Positions 21,590-33,589 are shown, counted from the first letter of the stretch. The stretch: 64,000 nucleotides of DNA from Muscardinus avellanarius (GCA_963383645.1 OY726569.1:28085070-28149069); one strand, 5' to 3'. Translations and numbers: made by a program. The notes: generated by a model not told the origin, from the letters alone.

Positions 21590-23340
21590 GCCCTGCGACT
21601 TCAGGAGCCACTTCTCCTCTCTCCCCTCATAGCAGGAGCCAGAGAATGCTGAAGTCATATGCCCCACTGCCTTCCAAGAGTCAGTACAACCCATCATGAC
21701 AGGAGGAATGTGTGTAGAACTCACTGTGTAAGACGTGGAGGAGGTTAATAGGTTTATTTGTAAAACCCAGCCATTGATTTTCTTCTACTCCGATGTCTCA
21801 GGGAATTCCAATTATCCCAGAAAAAAAAAATCATTGGATTCTGGCAAGTATCTGTATACAGGTATACAAATAAAAGTTCTGAGTGAGTCTTTCAATGGTG
21901 CCTCGGGCGTCTGAGAAGTTTCTTTAAGTTTTGAGCCCGGAGTTGTGGAAGACTTGAAAATTAAATATTTTCATCATGTACTCAAAATTCAGAAAAAGTT
22001 CGCTATCTCTCTAAAGAACCACTTCTGCAGAACTAATCGCATCAGTGGAGTGAAGTTCAAAATAACAAAACATGATGTACAAGTTTAGCTACTTTTCCAG
22101 AGAACCAAGAGACTAGAGCGCTTTTTAACCCTTTCCCATCCCCCCCATGCCATCAGCAGCACTTGGAGCTGCAGCATTTAACCTGAGAAAATGCATAGAT
22201 TACAGAAATGTGCCACATGGGGGTGGAGAGGTCATTAAATTCTAGTCATCATATACTTTTCTAATACATTAAGATTAGAGGAAAGCTCTGTTTAGAAATA
22301 AGCCCAGAAACAGTTTTTGTATTTTATTTTCACATTGAAAACTAGTAAGATTTGCTTTAGCCTCAAAGAGTGTGTGTATGTGAAATCAAGTGAACACGGC
22401 AGTGAAGCTGTGCATTTTTTTTCCTAAACAGGAAATTAATCAGAAGCTCAGAAGAAACTGAGAGGTGACCCTGAGATTCAGGCATAGACTCCGCTTTATT
22501 CTGCTAGGTGTGATTATGTTACCCAAGTCCAGATGATGCGATGGCACACATTCTAATGGCAAGTTATTGCTTTGAACACTAGAAAGAGACATTTGGCCCT
22601 CTAGTTCCAGGTTACAAAATGTGCTTGTTGGTTTAACCAATTATCTTATTTCTCACAACTTAAGATGTTTGCCCTTAGTAGATAATTGTAGAGTCACATA
22701 TATTTTGGGAAATAATGCAGGCTCTGTGTGTCCTTCACTCGGTTTACTCCATGGAAACATTTTGCAAGACTATAGTAAAATATCATAACCAGGACATTAA
22801 CCATGGCCCAGTCAGGATACAGAACACTACTCTCACCACAAGGATGCTGCCTACTATCCCTGTGTAGCCATGTCCACATGCCGCATCTCCGAGAATCACT
22901 AACCTCTTCTTCTATTTCTAGAATTTTGTCATTGCAAGAATGTGCTGTAAGTGAAATCATTTATAGTATGTAAATCTTTGGAAATTGACTTTTTTCTCTT
23001 ATTATATTTCTACTTTTTTCATTTTGCAAAATTTGAGAACTTTTCCACTTTTACTCTCTCTTTAGTACTTTTTCAGCTCACCCTCTTTCCCCTCTCCTTC
23101 TAATATTCTCAGAGTATTGGAAAAATGTTGGATTTTTGGTATAGTTCTACAGTTCCCTGAGACTGTTTATTTTTTCTACTCTATTTCCCTTTGTTATTCA
23201 ACTTGAGTATTTTTTGTTCTACTAGTTTATAATACTTTTTGTTATACTAGTTTATGATACTTTTATCTGTTTTCTCCCCTCTTCTAGTCAGACTATTGGT
23301 AAGATTTTTTATTTCATTTATTTCACTTATAAGTTTTTAA
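21590..23340. other. Intergenic sequence, no gene seen
   Basis: Includes a minus-strand open frame near 22694-22960 with no family resemblance. No RSS or V relic found. Confidence 0.5.
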
Positions 23341-23365
23341 ATTTCCATTAGATTCTCTCTTTTGT

Positions 23366-23584
23366 GTGTGTGTGTGTTGGGGGGGGGGTCTATGGATGAA
23401 ACCCAGGGGCATATAACCTCCGAGCTGCACCCCCTGCCCTATTTTTTTATTATTTATTTTGAAACGGGGTCTCACTGAGTTGCAGAGGGCCTCACTAAGT
23501 AGCTGAGGCTGTCCGCGAACCGCGATCCTCCAGTCTCAGCCTCCCGAATGCTGGGATTACAAGCGTGCGCCACCATGCCCGGCC
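23366..23584 (-). mobile_element. B1-ID SINE
   Basis: A T-rich/(TG)n tail with nine G, then GAAACCCAGGGGCATATAAC (ID half) and a reversed B1 half ending CACCATGCCCGGC. Confidence 0.9.
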
Positions 23585-23839
23585 TAGACTCTCTCCTATT
23601 TTGTCTCTTTGCTAAGACTTTCTCTTTCTTCCCACTGCTTTCTATTTTTCTCATTTACTTCAACCACATTTGTAGTTTCTCTTTGAAACATTTTTATCAT
23701 GGTTGCTTTACAATCCTCACCAGATAATCCTACCATCTTTGTTATCCCAGTGTTGGCACCTATTGATTGTCTTTTTAAAATCCAATTTGAGATTTTCTTC
23801 ATTTTAAACAAAAGGGGTGTTTTTGTTTGTTTTGTTCAC

Positions 23840-23915
23840 TGAAGTATACTCTGTGTCTAGAACAATACCCAACAAATGGTAGGCATTTAAAAATATTTAT
23901 TAAATATATAAGTAT
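23840..23915 (+). mobile_element. L2 3' tail fragment
   Basis: TGTGTCTAGAACAATACCCA followed by TGGTAGGCATTTAAAAATAT resembles the L2 3' end. Confidence 0.5.
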
Positions 23916-23939
23916 TCATAACTGAAAATTCTTGTAGCA

Positions 23940-25575
23940 AGTTCTAGAGATCCAATAAAATCCCTGGGGCATGAGTCAGATGCTCTATGAAAACACAAGA
24001 AAGAGCCCAAGGAATCACGTGGAGAGCATAATGTGGATAGGAACAGATTCAACAACTTCATTCATTCATGTACTCATCAGTTCCTTTTGGTTGTTACTCT
24101 TTTCTCTACCTCCTCTCTCTGTTCCTTCCTCCCTTTTTCCTATTATTATTCATGAAACAGGCCTTTATGTAGTTTGTCAAGCTTTCCCTATGAAATTCCA
24201 AGTAATTCCAATTCAGATTTCTCTTTTTTTGTGACATTCCCCACAAGTCATGCCAAGTGGTATAAATACCTACTTCCTCTATTAAATTTCCATACACTGT
24301 GTTTATCATGGGTAGTTGGCATGTATGTTTATTGAGGCTAGTATGACATTTACTTAGAATCTTATAAAAAGGAGAAAAAGGGCTCTCCTAACTTTACATA
24401 AAAAGGAAATTGGCAGTCACAGTCAACCCGCTGCCTCAACTACAAGCCAACAGAGATAGTATAAAAGGTACCTCTGATGATTCCACAATGGTCTGCCCCT
24501 AGGACACAACACTGGCCGATCCAGTAATAAAAAGATGTTTTAAATTACTTACTTCCCCTGTTTTCTCCATCATTTTTACTTCTGATCAAAAATAATCTTC
24601 TACCAATAAAAAACTCATGACCTTCTTTCCACTGAATGGTTTCTGTTTTAACATATTTTGCTAAATTTATCTTCATAAATCTCTCCATTTATAAATTTAT
24701 AAATAATAAAGTTATAGAACTATTATCCACATTACTATTTTTATCATTAAAAATTTCCATTAGTACATGTTTCTTGAATCCATTTAGTAGGATGATACTA
24801 CACACAAAATTTTTTTTTTAACTTACAGGACTTTAGGACTCTAAGCTATAGAGGCATGTTTTACTTTTTAAATTTAATTTCCCATAAAGAATAAATTTGT
24901 TAGTTTGCATATTGAGGATTTTAACATTTCACAAACTCTATTAAGCATATTTGAGAGGTTGATTCCAAAGTTAGGAGAATTTATAATTTGTTCAACTCAG
25001 AATTGCATAAAACAGACAATATACCAAATAACTTTAAAATTAATTTGCCACTAGACTTTGATAAGAGATATGAATTTTGTGAGAAAAAAAGTATACAAGT
25101 GTCTACAAATATGGAACAAGAAAAAGAAAACATCTGAAAAGCTCTGAAATAATTTATCCTAGTACTTGAAATAAAAAGTTTAGAAAACTGCCTGGAATGG
25201 AATAAAATAACTGGTAACTATGAAACAAGAAGAAAAACTCTAAAAGTAGAGGAAAGGCTGGCATGAGACCTGGCAGAATGAGGTGATGATGATGATGGAA
25301 ATAGGTGATAAAAATATTTGTGATAAAGATTAATATTGATGCCAAATTGGAAAAAATACACACTTTTTTCCAAGGGTAACAGCTGAAGTAGATGTCAATG
25401 TCAATGAATGACATTCATTGTGTGAAAAAAAGTATCTTAGCCTTCACCTCCTATCACATGTAAGTAGCAGTTTAGTTACAGTGCAGATTTGAATGTGAGA
25501 ATAAACTATAATTCTTTTAAAAGAAAATTAAGAGTTTTTATTACTTTGTGCTAGATATTTCTTAAACAGGATGCA
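23940..25575. other. AT-rich intergenic sequence, no gene seen
   Basis: Only short low-complexity frames. Parts (25.2-25.4 kb) may be decayed L1. Confidence 0.45.
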
Positions 25576-25579
25576 AAAA

Positions 25580-25970
25580 ATCTAAACATCAGTATTGGAC
25601 TACCTTAAAAAGAGCATGAAAAATAAGTTTATAAAGATAAGAGGGTAGCCAGCAAACAGAAAATATTTACAGCATATATTATTGTCAAAGGGCTGGTTAT
25701 GATTTTTAAAAATGCAATACAATAAGAAAACAAGCAAACTAATAGAGAGGGGTAAAGTCCTAATAGGCTTTTCACAAAGAAGATAACCAAATGGCAGATA
25801 AATACACCATTTCTATAAAATAAAAAAGAGACGTAGTTAATCCTTACTTTTATTTATTATACATCCATATATTTTATTGGTGTACTATAGTCTCACATCA
25901 TAGCATAGATCATGTTGACAATGGCATATATTCACACAGTATAATCTCTACTTTTAGAATAGTGTTTCCC
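25580..25970. mobile_element. Old L1 piece followed by an antisense L1 3' UTR piece
   Basis: 25580-25830 (+) resembles decayed L1 ORF2, ending near TTTCACAAAGAAGATAACCA. 25858-25970 (-) contains TTTTATTGGTGTACTATAGT, the reverse of the L1 3' end seen at 62.43 kb. Confidence 0.55.
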
Positions 25971-25974
25971 AAGG

Positions 25975-26914
25975 TACAGAATAACTGGAAGAGTTCATAT
26001 AAGGTTTCTTCTATTTTTTGGTTTGAATGTTAGCTACAAGGGTGCGTTAATTTTGTGAACTCTTATCAAGCCATATACTTAAGGAACCTTTATTCTTCAT
26101 TTATCTCTCATTATACTTTAATTAATAAAAGCTTTAAATGTTTTAATGGCTTCATATTAGTTACAAAGTGATTTATAAACTAAAACTAAAAATTCAGGTG
26201 TTTGCATGCTATTTTTCTTTCTTGTTTCTGAGATATTTTAGCAAGAATACAACATTTAACAAACATGACTTCAGATTTTGAACAAGTTCTGGTCTTGAAC
26301 TTGCCCAAAATCTTGAATTCAAATACCATAGATAAGAAATGTGACAACTGTTTGTTTCCTACATTTGAGATAAAAACACAGAATTTTTTATCCTTATAAA
26401 TAGTACAAAATTCTCTAACTATGAATGTTTTGAATTATTAGAATGTCTGAAAAGTCTATTAAATAAGAAACAATAATAACTCATGATGCTTATATCCTAT
26501 AGTCCAGAAACAGAGTAATCCCAAACTGCAAAAGTCCAAAGGTGGTATGTATTTTCTTATGTACACACAGTACTAACTAAAAGAACACCAGAATTCTGTT
26601 GGTAAGAAAGTATAAGAAAATCCATTTATAAGCAAAAGGCATAACTAGCCTAGCCTTAAATATTAAAGGACTCTCCAATAATATTGATGATATTATGCAA
26701 ATTTATGAACCAACATCTTCGCAATTATTGATATAATCCACGAATCTACAGTATCCTTCCAGTTTTTCTACTATTTCCTACTATTATGTAGGAAAGGGAG
26801 ACGATTCATCTTTTGGAGGCACATTATAGCCTCTGTGGCAAAGGCTCAGGCAATCATTTCTAAGGCACAGGTACTGTGTGCCCTCTGCCAGGTGGGTTTC
26901 AATGTGAGGTAAAG

Positions 26915-26915
<1 letters not shown>
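25975..26915. other. AT-rich intergenic sequence, no gene seen
   Basis: Nothing recognised on either strand. Confidence 0.45.

Positions 26916-26916
<1 letters not shown>

Positions 26917-26978
<62 letters not shown>
26917..26978 (+). repeat. (CT)n microsatellite
   Basis: About 31 uninterrupted CT dinucleotides. Confidence 0.98.
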
Positions 26979-26979
<1 letters not shown>

Positions 26980-27204
26980 AAATGAGAAAAACATTTACTA
27001 AGTAAACAATTTAACATTTTAGCAGAACTTTACAGAGTAGAACACAATCTGCAAGTAATTGCAGCTTCAATCATTAGCACACTACACAGGGTATTTATTC
27101 TACAACTGTAAAATTGCTAAAGTTTGAGACATGCAACTATAAATGTAAGATGTAAGTATTGTTAAAAATTACAAATTGCTTGGTAATTATTATTATTAAT
27201 TTTT

Positions 27205-27407
27205 TGCAGTACTGGGGATGGAACACAGGAACATTGTACCTCCAAGCTACACCCCAGCCCTATTTTTATTATTATTATTTTTAAACAGGGTGTCACTGAG
27301 TTGCAAAGGGCCTCACTAAATAGCTGAGGCTGTCTGTGATACGTGATCCTCTGGTCTCAGCCTCCCAAATGCTGGGATTACAAGCGTGTGCCACCACGCC
27401 CGGCTTG
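27205..27407 (-). mobile_element. B1-ID SINE
   Basis: TACTGGGGATGGAACACAGG in the ID half, reversed B1 half ending CACCACGCCCGGC. The text TTGGTAATTATT before it (from about 27180) and TTGGTAATTATT after it (from 27405) look like the target duplication. Confidence 0.9.
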
Positions 27408-27427
27408 GTAATTATTTTGATACCCTC

Positions 27428-27864
27428 TTAAGCAGCAGCTCCCCCAAAGAATGCAGCAATGATATGTGGCTCAGCAGCTCCATATTGACAAAATTCATGG
27501 ACATAATCATCTTCACCATTTCAGATAACTCACATTCCTGAAGGAAGCCATAGAGACAGGACTTCAATTTCCCTCTATCTTCTTCAACTTGAGAGTTAGA
27601 TACCCTGGATATTTACCGTGTTGTTTATGAAATCGATCACAGCCCATACTATCTCATTATCTGGATTGTTCATGCTGGAAATAATTTCATCCATGTTGTT
27701 AGTATCCGAGCTATTCTTCAGCTAAGGATTGACATCTTACTACTCGAAAAATTGCATATTCGGGCAAATATATAAAACTGCAAAATGTTTACCGTGAAAA
27801 AGTAAAGAAAGATGCTGCTGCCATGAGCAGTCATGCTGCCAAATCTCTGCAGTCCATTGTCCAG
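27428..27864 (-). pseudogene. NAE1: NAE1 processed-pseudogene fragment with internal inversion
   Basis: NAE1 is the regulatory subunit of the NEDD8-activating enzyme. On the minus strand from about 27767 to 27428 the text reads [11 protein letters not shown], then D-E-I-I-S-S-M-N-N-P-D-N-E-I-V, and after a frame change [19 protein letters not shown]. These are successive parts of the NAE1 C-terminal region. On the + strand from about 27767 to 27864 the text reads [18 protein letters not shown], which lies just upstream in the protein. The more 5' piece is therefore inverted relative to the 3' piece, with about 15 codons lost between, as in L1 twin priming. Stops and frameshifts make it dead. 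Identity is from memory of the protein. Confidence 0.75.
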
Positions 27865-28210
27865 GTAGCTGTTCTTCATTTCTCAAATGATAAGAGTTTT
27901 TTCTCTCTAGTGCTTCTATCTACAAATAGAAATACTTGCCGACCAGTCATGTACTGGACAAGAGCTGAGTCCTAATTTGTGGGTATTTGCTGCACCTGTA
28001 AGAAGACCCGAGCACCAGTAACATTACTTTCATCATGGTCCTCTGTACCAGGACTTCCGGGAAGCACATTCTGCCCTACATGATTGAGAGGATAGGAATC
28101 AGTCATCAAGATTTGACTCTTTTCTTTTATTTCCTACACAGAGATGTTCTCCTATCTTCCTGTGAAACTTTCTCCCTTGCTCTTGGAGTCTTCATTTTAT
28201 AAAAAACAAA
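27865..28210. other. Unassigned sequence beside the NAE1 fragment
   Basis: The minus strand of about 27.9-28.1 kb has a coding-like stretch (P-L-N-H-V-G-Q-N-V-L-P-G-S-P-G, later A-R-V-F-L-Q-V-Q-Q-I-P-T-N-stop) that I cannot identify. It does not match the part of NAE1 I remember. Confidence 0.3.
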
Positions 28211-28214
28211 TACT

Positions 28215-28300
28215 TTAGGAGGGGATATAGCTCAATGGCGAAATGCTTTCCTACCATGCAGTAGGCCCTCTGTTCCATGCCTAACACCTAAAGAAAAACA
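28215..28300 (+). mobile_element. ID element
   Basis: GGGGATATAGCTCAATGGCG (A box) and CTCTGTTCCATGCCTAACAC (B box), with an A-rich tail. Confidence 0.75.
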
Positions 28301-28584
28301 GAAACAGAAACAACAAAAGAAAAACTCTAGCCCCCTTCCACAAGCTTTTATTCTGAGACCTAACTATCTGTTCATAAATTTTTTTTAAATTTCTCTTAGT
28401 CTCCCTCAGCTAAAACACCCCAGATTTGGAGGTAGCAACTGCATACTCTTTCCCCAACACAACCCAGGCCTTATCTCAGTGCCTTGGAGGGCTCTGCCTG
28501 ACCATTTGATACTACCGTCTTCATAAACAACAAATACCCCTCACATATTGAAGGATGTTGGTGCAGCTTAGAAGTTTGTCCTGT

Positions 28585-28790
28585 GAGCTGGGTGTGGTGT
28601 GCATACCTGTAATCCCAGTACTTAGGAGGCTGAGAGAGGAGGGTCACAGGCTCCAGACCAGCCTCAGCAACTTAGTGAGACCTATTTCCAAATAAAAGGT
28701 AAAATAGGGTTGTGGGTGTAGTTCAGAGGCAGAATATCCCTAGATTCAATTCCTAGTGTCCCTGCAAAAATAAAAAACAAAAACAAATTT
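28585..28790 (+). mobile_element. B1-ID SINE
   Basis: GCTGGGTGTGGTGTGCATAC start and GTAGTTCAGAGGCAGAATAT in the ID half. Moderately diverged, AAAAAC tail. Confidence 0.88.
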
Positions 28791-29544
28791 CACTGTAACC
28801 TAAACACTATATGACTTAAAATATCCACATGGAAAAAACCATTTTGTGCTCTCCTGTGGTCATTTTCCAGCCGGATGCTATGTCACCTGAAGTCTGATGT
28901 CCTGAGCCCCACACAGCTCCACTCTCCACACTCGTCACCTGACGAGCGACAGTCATTTAGTCCCTTGATCCCTGAGTTGTTGTTTTATTTCCTAAAAGCT
29001 TCTTTTATTGCCTTATGTATAACTTTAACTCTGTAGCTTATAACTTTCAACTAATATCATCCTTATAATGCATACCCTGTCTGATAAGTAGGGATTCAAG
29101 ATGATGACACAGGTGTGCAGGTTGGCACCACTAAAATATGTCATTGTCCCACTAAGTAGGCCGGGGCATTGCCAGGACAAGACTCCTGCTCCACTGCCAT
29201 TCCCTGCCAGGGCTATTATGAAACTTCCCACATCCCTCAGAATTCCCGATCCAGAACCATCCCCATTCACTCTTCTGGGAGACACCCACTTTCTATTTCA
29301 AAGAGCAAAAAATATTCTACTCTAAAGTAATAGATGTGTCAAATTTATGTCTTCATGCCCCCAAAGAATGAGTTAAGTCAAACCCAGTCCTTTTTCCATT
29401 ATTCCAATAAAATTAGAAATAACTGTTCTTCCTCCTATCAAAACGTATTTATTTGACCTGCAACCCATATTCCAATCCTGTCTCTTCAGAACTTTGATTT
29501 ATTGCTTATAAATTTTTTACAAAGGCATGTAAATATATATCAGT

Positions 29545-29755
29545 TTTGGTGTATGTCATACTAGGCATTGAATCCAGAGGCGAATCTGCCTCTGACCTAC
29601 ACCCCCAGCCCTATTTTATTATTTTATTTTGAAATGAGGTCTCGCTAAATTGCCGAGGGCCTCACTGAGTTGCCAAGGCATCTTCAACCCTGTGATCTTC
29701 TTGTCTCAGGTTCTCAAGTACTGGGGATTACAAGCTTGTGCCACGATGCCAGGCT
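29545..29755 (-). mobile_element. Diverged B1-ID SINE
   Basis: GCATTGAATCCAGAGGCGAA in the ID half, reversed B1 half with TGGGGATTACAAGCTTGTGC. Confidence 0.82.
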
Positions 29756-30164
29756 ATCTCATTTTTTTAAAAACACTGCATTTACCACTTCAAAATTCTC
29801 ATCCAGTTAACAGTGTCATTTTATCCTCTGAAAATGATCTAGGAATCCCCCCAAAAAAGAGTTTTCTATATTCAAGCCTGTTTTTTTCTTTTCTCATCCC
29901 TTTGCCTCATTCCACTGCAGTTTATCTTCTGCTTGAAAGACCTAAATCATGATCTTTGTAATGTTAAAAAAATCAATACACTCTGAAAAGTCATCTTCTC
30001 ACTAGAATTTCTTTAGCATTAGATCTGTTGGCTGTTTGTTTCTCTGAAGAAAAAAAAAAAAAACCTCTCCTGCCTAAGAATACCAGCCATTTCTGACATA
30101 CTGCTTCACGCCCTGGGCTGCATCTACTCTCTTCAAGTAGCACAACATCAACACAGCATGGTGG

Positions 30165-30490
30165 TGGGCAAGGGACTGAGCCTGGACTGGAAAACGTTAG
30201 GACCTCAATGTGTGTACTTGAGCAAATTATTTAACTTTAGAAAGACTCGGTCTCCCTTTCCCTAGGTAAGGACAGAGGATGGGAGGTCTACAGGGAGAAA
30301 TGTGCAATAGTTGTCAGTGGTTAATGATGTGGATTCTTGACTCATATTACTAAGACAAACTCCAGTTTTTTCACTTACATTGACCTTGAAAAAATTGAGT
30401 CTTTTATTCTATCCTTCAACATTTTCATTTATAAAATTAGATTCTAATATGTACCTCATAAAATTAAATAATACTATTTATTTCATTAGA
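30165..30490 (+). mobile_element. Two adjacent MIR-like remnants
   Basis: About 30165-30270 and 30310-30490 both follow the MIR layout (GAGCAAATTATTTAACTTTA; later ACATTTTCATTTATAAAATT then GTACCTCATAAAATTAAATA). Weak similarity. Confidence 0.5.
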
Positions 30491-30553
30491 TTAAAATCGC
30501 TTTCTACTAAGTGGACCCCTGAAAACAATGGGTCATTTTGTTCCCATATTTGA

Positions 30554-30570
30554 CCTCCAGGGGGCGATGT
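30554..30570 (+). promoter_or_regulatory. CTCF-like motif upstream of the TRAV8-like gene
   Basis: CCTCCAGGGGGCGATGT resembles the forward CTCF core (CCANNAGGGGGCGC), 265 bp before the leader ATG. Confidence 0.5.
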
Positions 30571-30834
30571 TGCCCAGGCTGGAAATGCTCAGGAAAGCTC
30601 TGCAGCTCCTGTGAGCTTCGTCACCTCGCCGCTCGCTGAGGTGCACACCCTGAGCAGGATCCACACCAGCGCAGTGGTTGGCAGGGGGAAAGCTCTTCAG
30701 GCAAGTCTCTGAAGCTTGCCCAAGCCGGGGTCTCTTGAATCCCAGCTATCTCGCAGCCTCAGCATCCTCTCCCTCATTCCTCCTGCTCAGGGACATCTCC
30801 CAGGACAGAGCCTCCGCTTCCTGGGCGTCTCGCC

Positions 30835-31306
30835 ATGCTCTCGCTGACCACTCTGCTTCTTGGAATGTCCTTCGCACTGCGTAAGTAAAGCCGTACTCCC
30901 TGCCTCCGCCTTTACAGAAGAACATTTTCCCAATCAGAATGTGAACAGGATCATGGTCTCATAACGGGTAGTCCCTGTCCTGGTCCCACTGACACCGCAT
31001 CTATGTTGCAGGAGGCAGCGGGGCCCAGTCGGTGGCCCAGCCTGACCGCCACGTCACTGCCTCTGAAGGAGGCCCCCTGAGGCTGAGCTGCAACTATTCC
31101 TATGGGGCAACACCTTATCTCTTCTGGTACGTCCAATACCCCGGCCAAAGTCTCCAGCTTCTTCTCAAATACATAACAGGGGACACCCTGGTTAAAGGCA
31201 TCAAAGGCTTTGAGGCTGAGTTTAAAAAGAGCGAATCATCCTTCAACCTGAAGAAAGCCCGAGCCCACTGGAGCGACTCAGCTGAGTACCTCTGTGCTCT
31301 GAGTGG
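30835..31306 (+). CDS. TRAV8: T-cell receptor alpha variable gene, TRAV8 family
   Basis: Germline TCR alpha V gene. Leader exon 30835-30880 encodes [16 protein letters not shown] 131-bp intron (GT 30881, AG 31010-31011) precedes V exon 31012-31306, which starts [12 protein letters not shown]. It shows the first Cys in LSCNYSYG, the Trp in [19 protein letters not shown], the TRAV8-typical [13 protein letters not shown] strand and the second Cys in [11 protein letters not shown]. No stops, so the exon could be functional. The CALSG end is also found in TRAV16 relatives, but the framework is TRAV8. Both RSS elements deviate from consensus, so usage may be reduced. Several TRAV8 members exist in mammals, and this position best fits the copy lying before TRAV27/28 in human. 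Confidence 0.9.
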
Positions 31307-31345
31307 CACGGTGCCTGGGGCTGCAGGGGGAGCTGAGTGCAAATC
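31307..31345 (+). promoter_or_regulatory. Weak 23-RSS of the TRAV8-like gene
   Basis: Heptamer CACGGTG at 31307-31313 (fourth base changed), 23-bp spacer, nonamer GTGCAAATC at 31337-31345 with four mismatches to ACAAAAACC. Confidence 0.8.
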
Positions 31346-31754
31346 TCCTGAGACGGGGCACTCGCTGTGCCTGCGACCTGTTGTGAGCACAGTGTCACTT
31401 GTGACAAAAGACAGCAGTGCAGAGGAGCAGGCAATGGGGAATGTTTGACTCCTGCAAGGAAACAGGAACATTAAGGTGTTCCTTTTTTTTTTTTTTTTTT
31501 TAAACTACTGGGTCACATCAGGGAAAACTTAGACCAGAGACACATGTGTGGATGTCCTCCTTCTGAAGGGAGATAATGCATTCTGGGGCAACAGCATTCT
31601 GATTTGCTAAAACCAGTTCTGAACTGACCTTGCCTTCACTTTCCTCCAAAATGCTTTTTCTACAAAATTTTGTTTTCAACTGATATTAACTCCATCTTTT
31701 CAGTGTCCCTGATTCTCCCCTCCCCCACTGCTCACATCTAATCTATCAAGAAAT

Positions 31755-31910
31755 CTAGCTGGGGAGGCTGAGAGAGGAGGATCACAGGGTACAGGCCAGC
31801 CTCAGCAACAGTGAGACCCTGTTTCAAAATAAAAAATAAAATAGGTTGAGGTTGTTGTATTTCAGAGGTAGAATTCCCCTGGGTTCCATCCCTAGTACCA
31901 CACAAAGAAA
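31755..31910 (+). mobile_element. 5'-truncated B1-ID SINE
   Basis: Begins inside the B1 half (GGGGAGGCTGAGAGAGGAGG) and keeps the ID half with a GGGTTCCATCCCTAGTACCA box. Confidence 0.85.
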
Positions 31911-31984
31911 ATAAATGTAAGAAAAAGAAATCCTGTCAGCTCTACTTTAAAAATTCACTGGTGATGAAGCCTTTGCTTCCTCTC

Positions 31985-32185
31985 TGGCCACGCTGAGAGA
32001 GCATTCTAAAGGGCCTTCCTGCGTGTCCTGGAAGGCCCATGCTCAACAGAGCAGTCAACAAGGCCCTTCAAGAATCGGATCGTGTCACTCCCCTGCTGGA
32101 ATGCCTGCAATAGCTTCAGCTATCTTGGAGTAAAATCAAACTCCATACAATGGCCTATATAAGACATCATTTGTCTCCTGTTTCT
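31985..32185 (+). mobile_element. L2 fragment
   Basis: GTGTCACTCCCCTGCTGGAA, then CTTGGAGTAAAATCAAACTC and ACAATGGCCTATATAAGACA, follow the L2 3' consensus order. Confidence 0.65.
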
Positions 32186-32189
32186 TTTT

Positions 32190-32720
32190 TTAAAAGCTGA
32201 CAGGAAAAAAAAAATCTGTCAACCCTAAATTCTATAGCCAGTGAAAATATCCTGTAGGAATTACAATAAAATAAAGACATTCCCAAATAAAGGAAAATAG
32301 GGAGAATTCAATACAAGTAGACTTGCTCTAAAAGGAATCCTGAAGGAAGGTTTCAGGCTAAGGGGAAATGATAGGAAAAAAAAAAAAAAAGCTGAAACTT
32401 CAAAAATGAAGAAAGAGTAAAACAAAAAATACATATGGTAAAATGCAAGAAATAAATTTCAATTCTCTATTTTAACACCTTTATTGAGAGAAAATTTATT
32501 TATAAAAATTACACGTACTGAATATGTACAGTTTGATGAACTTGGACAGATACATACAGATACATCATCACAGTTGTGACCATCACCTCCAAAAATTTCT
32601 TTGTGTATCTTTGTTTTGTTGTTATTGTTGTTGTTGCTGCTGCTGCTTTTGTTGTTACAAGAACTCTTAACTTGATAGATCCTTTTAAATTTTTAAGTGT
32701 ACAAAATTATATTGCTAATT
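32190..32720. other. AT-rich intergenic sequence, no gene seen
   Basis: Contains a short GTT/GCT repeat near 32620-32655. No relic found. Confidence 0.45.
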
Positions 32721-32721
32721 C

Positions 32722-32935
32722 TTTTTTGTGTGTGTGGGTCTGGGGATGGAACCCAGGGGCATTCGTCCTCCAAGCTACACCCCCTGCCCTATTTTTTATT
32801 CTTTATTTGAAACCAGGTCTCACTGAGTTGCAGAGGGCCTCACTAAGTAGCTGAGGCTGTCCGCGAACCGCGATCCTCCAGGTCTCAGCCTCCCGAATGC
32901 TGGGATTACAAGCATGCGCCACCACGCCCGGCTTC
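32722..32935 (-). mobile_element. B1-ID SINE
   Basis: GGATGGAACCCAGGGGCATT through CACCACGCCCGGC. The flanks tatattgctaattct (about 32707) and tatattgctaattct (about 32937) are the target duplication. Confidence 0.93.
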
Positions 32936-32964
32936 TATATTGCTAATTCTGTACTGTATTATAC

Positions 32965-33330
32965 AGTATATCTCCCAAACTTACTCTTGCATAACTAAAA
33001 CTTTATACTTGGATAATAAATCCCCATTTGTCCATCCCTATCCCCAACCCAGTCCCTGGAAACTACCATTATATTCTCTGCTTCTATGAATTTGGCTATT
33101 TTTAGATACTTGTATAAATGGAATCATGCAGTATTTGTTTTTCTATGACTGGTTTATTTCACTCAGCACAATGTCCTTCAGGTTCATCCATGTAGTTGAA
33201 AACAGCAGGATTTCCTTCTTTTCCAAGGATGAATAATATTCAGTTGTAACAATATACTACATTTTATTTATTCATCCATCATTAGGCTTTTAGGTTGTTT
33301 CTATATTTTGGATATTTAGAATACCAAATG
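32965..33330 (-). mobile_element. Old L1 3' UTR, antisense
   Basis: The + strand carries TGGAATCATGCAGTATTTGT, then AGGTTCATCCATGTAGTTGA and AAGGATGAATAATATTCAGT, the known reverse reading of old mammalian L1 3' ends. Confidence 0.7.
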
Positions 33331-33387
33331 TCGGACAATGAAGTGGACCATCTAGGTCATACTATGCACAAAATAAAAATGAGCTAT

Positions 33388-33575
33388 GGCCCGGCATGGT
33401 GGCACACACTTGTAATCCCTGCGCTTGGGAGGCGGAGACAGGAGGATCGGGCAGATTTGAAGCCAACCTTGGTGACTTAAGAGACCCTATTTCTAAATAA
33501 AATATAAAATAGGTCTTGGAGTGTAGCCCAGAGGTAGAAGGGTTCCATCCCCAGTACCACCAAAAAAAAAAAAAA
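33388..33575 (+). mobile_element. B1-ID SINE
   Basis: GCCCGGCATGGTGGCACACA start, GTGTAGCCCAGAGGTAGAAG in the ID half, A13 tail. Confidence 0.92.
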
Positions 33576-33589
33576 GAATTATAAAGATT

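Noticed and set aside
26784..27017. Minus-strand frame with poly(Arg-Glu)
   Set aside because: Product of the (CT)n microsatellite.
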